A DNA stretch of 64,000 nt, taken from Blochmannia endosymbiont of Camponotus sp. (GTDB taxonomy: Bacteria; Pseudomonadota; Gammaproteobacteria; Enterobacterales; Enterobacteriaceae). The stretch spans positions 186,001 to 250,000 of the forward strand of contig NZ_CP097759.1 of NCBI RefSeq assembly GCF_023586365.1. Reading direction: 5' to 3'. The notes beneath the pieces are model-generated. The model saw only the letters and a list, made by a program, of their open reading frames with translations. It made no database searches and was not told the DNA's origin. Positions 62,749 to 64,000 of this stretch are shown here, piece after piece. Both the position numbers and the translations under genes were made by a program. Numbering within the stretch: position 1 is the stretch's first letter; each line of letters begins with the position of its first letter.

Positions 62749-62962
62749 TTTTTCAATATATATCTTATTTGGTATTTTTTCAAATTTATATAATTACGAA
62801 CAAATAATATTAATGATTAATTACAATTGATTAGCCATAATAATACAGGTACTATGAACATTGTAATTACGTTGATACTTTGGATGTGATATTGCGAAAT
62901 TAGATGCGTTTTTATTGATAATAAAAATACAATTTATATTATAAATATAGGGTTAGAATACT

Positions 62963-63490
62963 ATGAAATCAGCGTTAGTAGGTATTTTTTTTAGTAGTGA
63001 TACAGGTAATACTGAAAAACTTGCTAAAATGATTCAAGCACAGTTAGGCAGGGATATCGCAGATATTTTTGATATAGCTATGAGCTCTAAAGAAGATATA
63101 GAAAGTTATGATAATTTATTATTTGGAATTCCTACTTGGTATTATGGAGAACCTCAATGTGATTGGGATACTTTTTTACCTGTGCTAAGAAATATTGATT
63201 TTTCTGGAAAAAAAGTAGCAATTTTTGGATGTGGAGATCAAGAAGATTATTCAGAATATTTTTGTGATGCAATGAGCATTTTGTACGATATTATTTTGAA
63301 AAACGGGGCTGTTGTTACAGGATCATGGCCCGCGTCTGGTTATCATTTCGACGCCTCAAAAAGTTTAATTAATGCAGATAAGTTTGTGGGATTAGCTATC
63401 GATGAAGATCGCCAACCTGAAATGACCGAGATTCGTGTACAACATTGGGTGAATCAAATTCGGAATGAAATGAATATTAACAACAAATAA
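62963..63490 (+). CDS. fldA: Flavodoxin I
   Basis: Long-chain FMN flavodoxin, 175 residues (176 in E. coli). The phosphate-binding loop SSDTGNTEK is at residues 11-19, and the isoalloxazine-stacking TWYYGEPQCDWD and FGCGDQEDYSEYFCDA are conserved. In enterobacteria it donates electrons to IspG/IspH, biotin synthase and others; the MEP enzyme IspE is encoded in this window. The fur gene that follows in E. coli is absent. Confidence 0.97.
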   Translation: MKSALVGIFFSSDTGNTEKLAKMIQAQLGRDIADIFDIAMSSKEDIESYDNLLFGIPTWYYGEPQCDWDTFLPVLRNIDFSGKKVAIFGCGDQEDYSEYFCDAMSILYDIILKNGAVVTGSWPASGYHFDASKSLINADKFVGLAIDEDRQPEMTEIRVQHWVNQIRNEMNINNK

Positions 63491-63567
63491 AAATAATTAT
63501 ATTAATATTGTGCATAATACGATTAGGATTATTATAAATTACCTCTGAATATCATAATATAAGGGGT

Positions 63568-63630
63568 GTGATTGGTTTTATAGGCGCGCTATTATTATGG
63601 TTGTGGTCTAAGTTTATTGTTAATCAATAG
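63568..63630 (+). CDS. Possible 20-residue membrane peptide
   Basis: A GTG-started frame between fldA and glnS encodes VIGFIGALLLWLWSKFIVNQ, which looks like one transmembrane helix with two Trp and a Lys near the end. No matching family is recognised and the only purine-rich stretch (AAGGGG) is too close to the GTG to be a good ribosome binding site. It may be chance or the remnant of a lost gene. Confidence 0.2.
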   Translation: MIGFIGALLLWLWSKFIVNQ

Positions 63631-63673
63631 AAAGATCTCCAGGTATAATTATAAACAATTTGAGTGTATTTAT

Positions 63674-64000
63674 TCAGTAATTTTTAGATTCTTTTAAGGT
63701 TACAGTTCTATTAAATACTAGATAAGATTTTTTAGAATAATGGCGATCTAGAATGAAATATCCTGATCGTTCAATTTGATAAGGACCAGAACTATAGGAG
63801 TGAATTATGTTTTCTTCGACAACTCCTTGAGAAATTATTAAAGAATTAGGATTGATATTGGCAAGCAAGTTTCTTGTAACAGCAGGATTGGGGTGAGTAA
63901 ATAATTTATCATATAGACGAAACTCAGCTGATATATTTCTTGTTGCCGATACCCAATGGATTACTCCAGTAATTTTTCTGCCATCCATTGGGTTTTTATG
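63674..64000 (-). CDS. glnS: Glutaminyl-tRNA synthetase (C-terminal part)
   Basis: The C-terminal anticodon-binding beta-barrel of GlnRS; the gene continues past the right edge of the window, and the frame is open through base 64000. GVIHWVSATRNISAEFRLYDKLF matches the E. coli enzyme (read as GVIHWVSA and RLYDRLF), followed by INPNSLIISQG, GYFILD and VFNRTVTL. Convergent with fldA, as expected once chiPQ and fur are removed. Confidence 0.96.
   Translation of the reverse strand, partial: HKNPMDGRKITGVIHWVSATRNISAEFRLYDKLFTHPNPAVTRNLLANINPNSLIISQGVVEENIIHSYSSGPYQIERSGYFILDRHYSKKSYLVFNRTVTLKESKNY

Overview
The window is AT-rich, gene-sparse DNA from a reduced gammaproteobacterial genome. Almost every gene is a one-to-one orthologue of an E. 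coli housekeeping gene, often in E. coli order, with the intervening genes missing and long AT-rich gaps left behind. There are no phage genes, insertion sequences, CRISPR arrays or rRNA genes. Gene content (partial TCA cycle, SUF only, SlyA, LPS and Tol-Pal kept) and order best fit a primary insect endosymbiont of Enterobacterales, most likely Candidatus Blochmannia of carpenter ants. The species is not determinable by eye.

Layout. 1-3175: msbA(partial)-lpxK-ycaR-kdsB (lipid A and Kdo). 3525-6247: ubiX, then a large surface protein of the intimin/invasin (inverse autotransporter) type. 6488-14238: fumC, nth, tyrS, pdxH, slyA, rnt, grxD, ribE. 14544-15119: tRNA-Val(GAC) and lpp. 15245-20875: sufABCDSE. 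21364-22380: lplA. 22974-29031: thrS-infC-rpmI-rplT-pheS-pheT, followed upstream by a 2.2 kb gap. 31223-39530: kdsA, prmC, prfA, lolB, ispE, prs, pth, ychF. 39638-42524: ybhL, gpmA, pgl. 43597-48349: tolQRAB-pal-cpoB. 48691-58458: sdhCDAB-sucABCD. 60003-64000: pgm, ybfF, fldA, glnS(partial).

How the genes fit together. SucAB, SucCD, SdhCDAB and FumC run 2-oxoglutarate to malate. No citrate synthase is seen next to sdhC, where E. coli has gltA, so the cycle is probably fed from glutamate. LplA supplies lipoate by salvage to SucB. SufABCDSE plus the CGFS glutaredoxin GrxD serve the Fe-S proteins SdhB and Nth. MsbA, LpxK, KdsA and KdsB build the lipid A/Kdo core; Lpp, LolB and Tol-Pal maintain a real outer membrane in which the invasin-like protein can sit.

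Main observations. (1) ThrRS is cut down to its catalytic and anticodon-binding core, and the eroded remains of its editing domain can still be read, colinear, in the DNA just upstream; all four metal/editing-site residues are gone. (2) In the same gene cluster the PheRS beta subunit keeps its full length but has lost the conserved residues of its editing pocket. Together these suggest relaxed aminoacyl-tRNA proofreading. (3) The 664-residue invasin-like protein carries an inverse-autotransporter barrel, a D00-like domain, a low-complexity linker, five consecutive prolines encoded across a C8 tract, and an unassigned Ser/acidic tail. (4) Several long perfect inverted repeats of unrelated sequence occur, including 33-bp arms between ychF and ybhL, a 44-bp palindrome, and 16-bp arms inside the pgl coding sequence.
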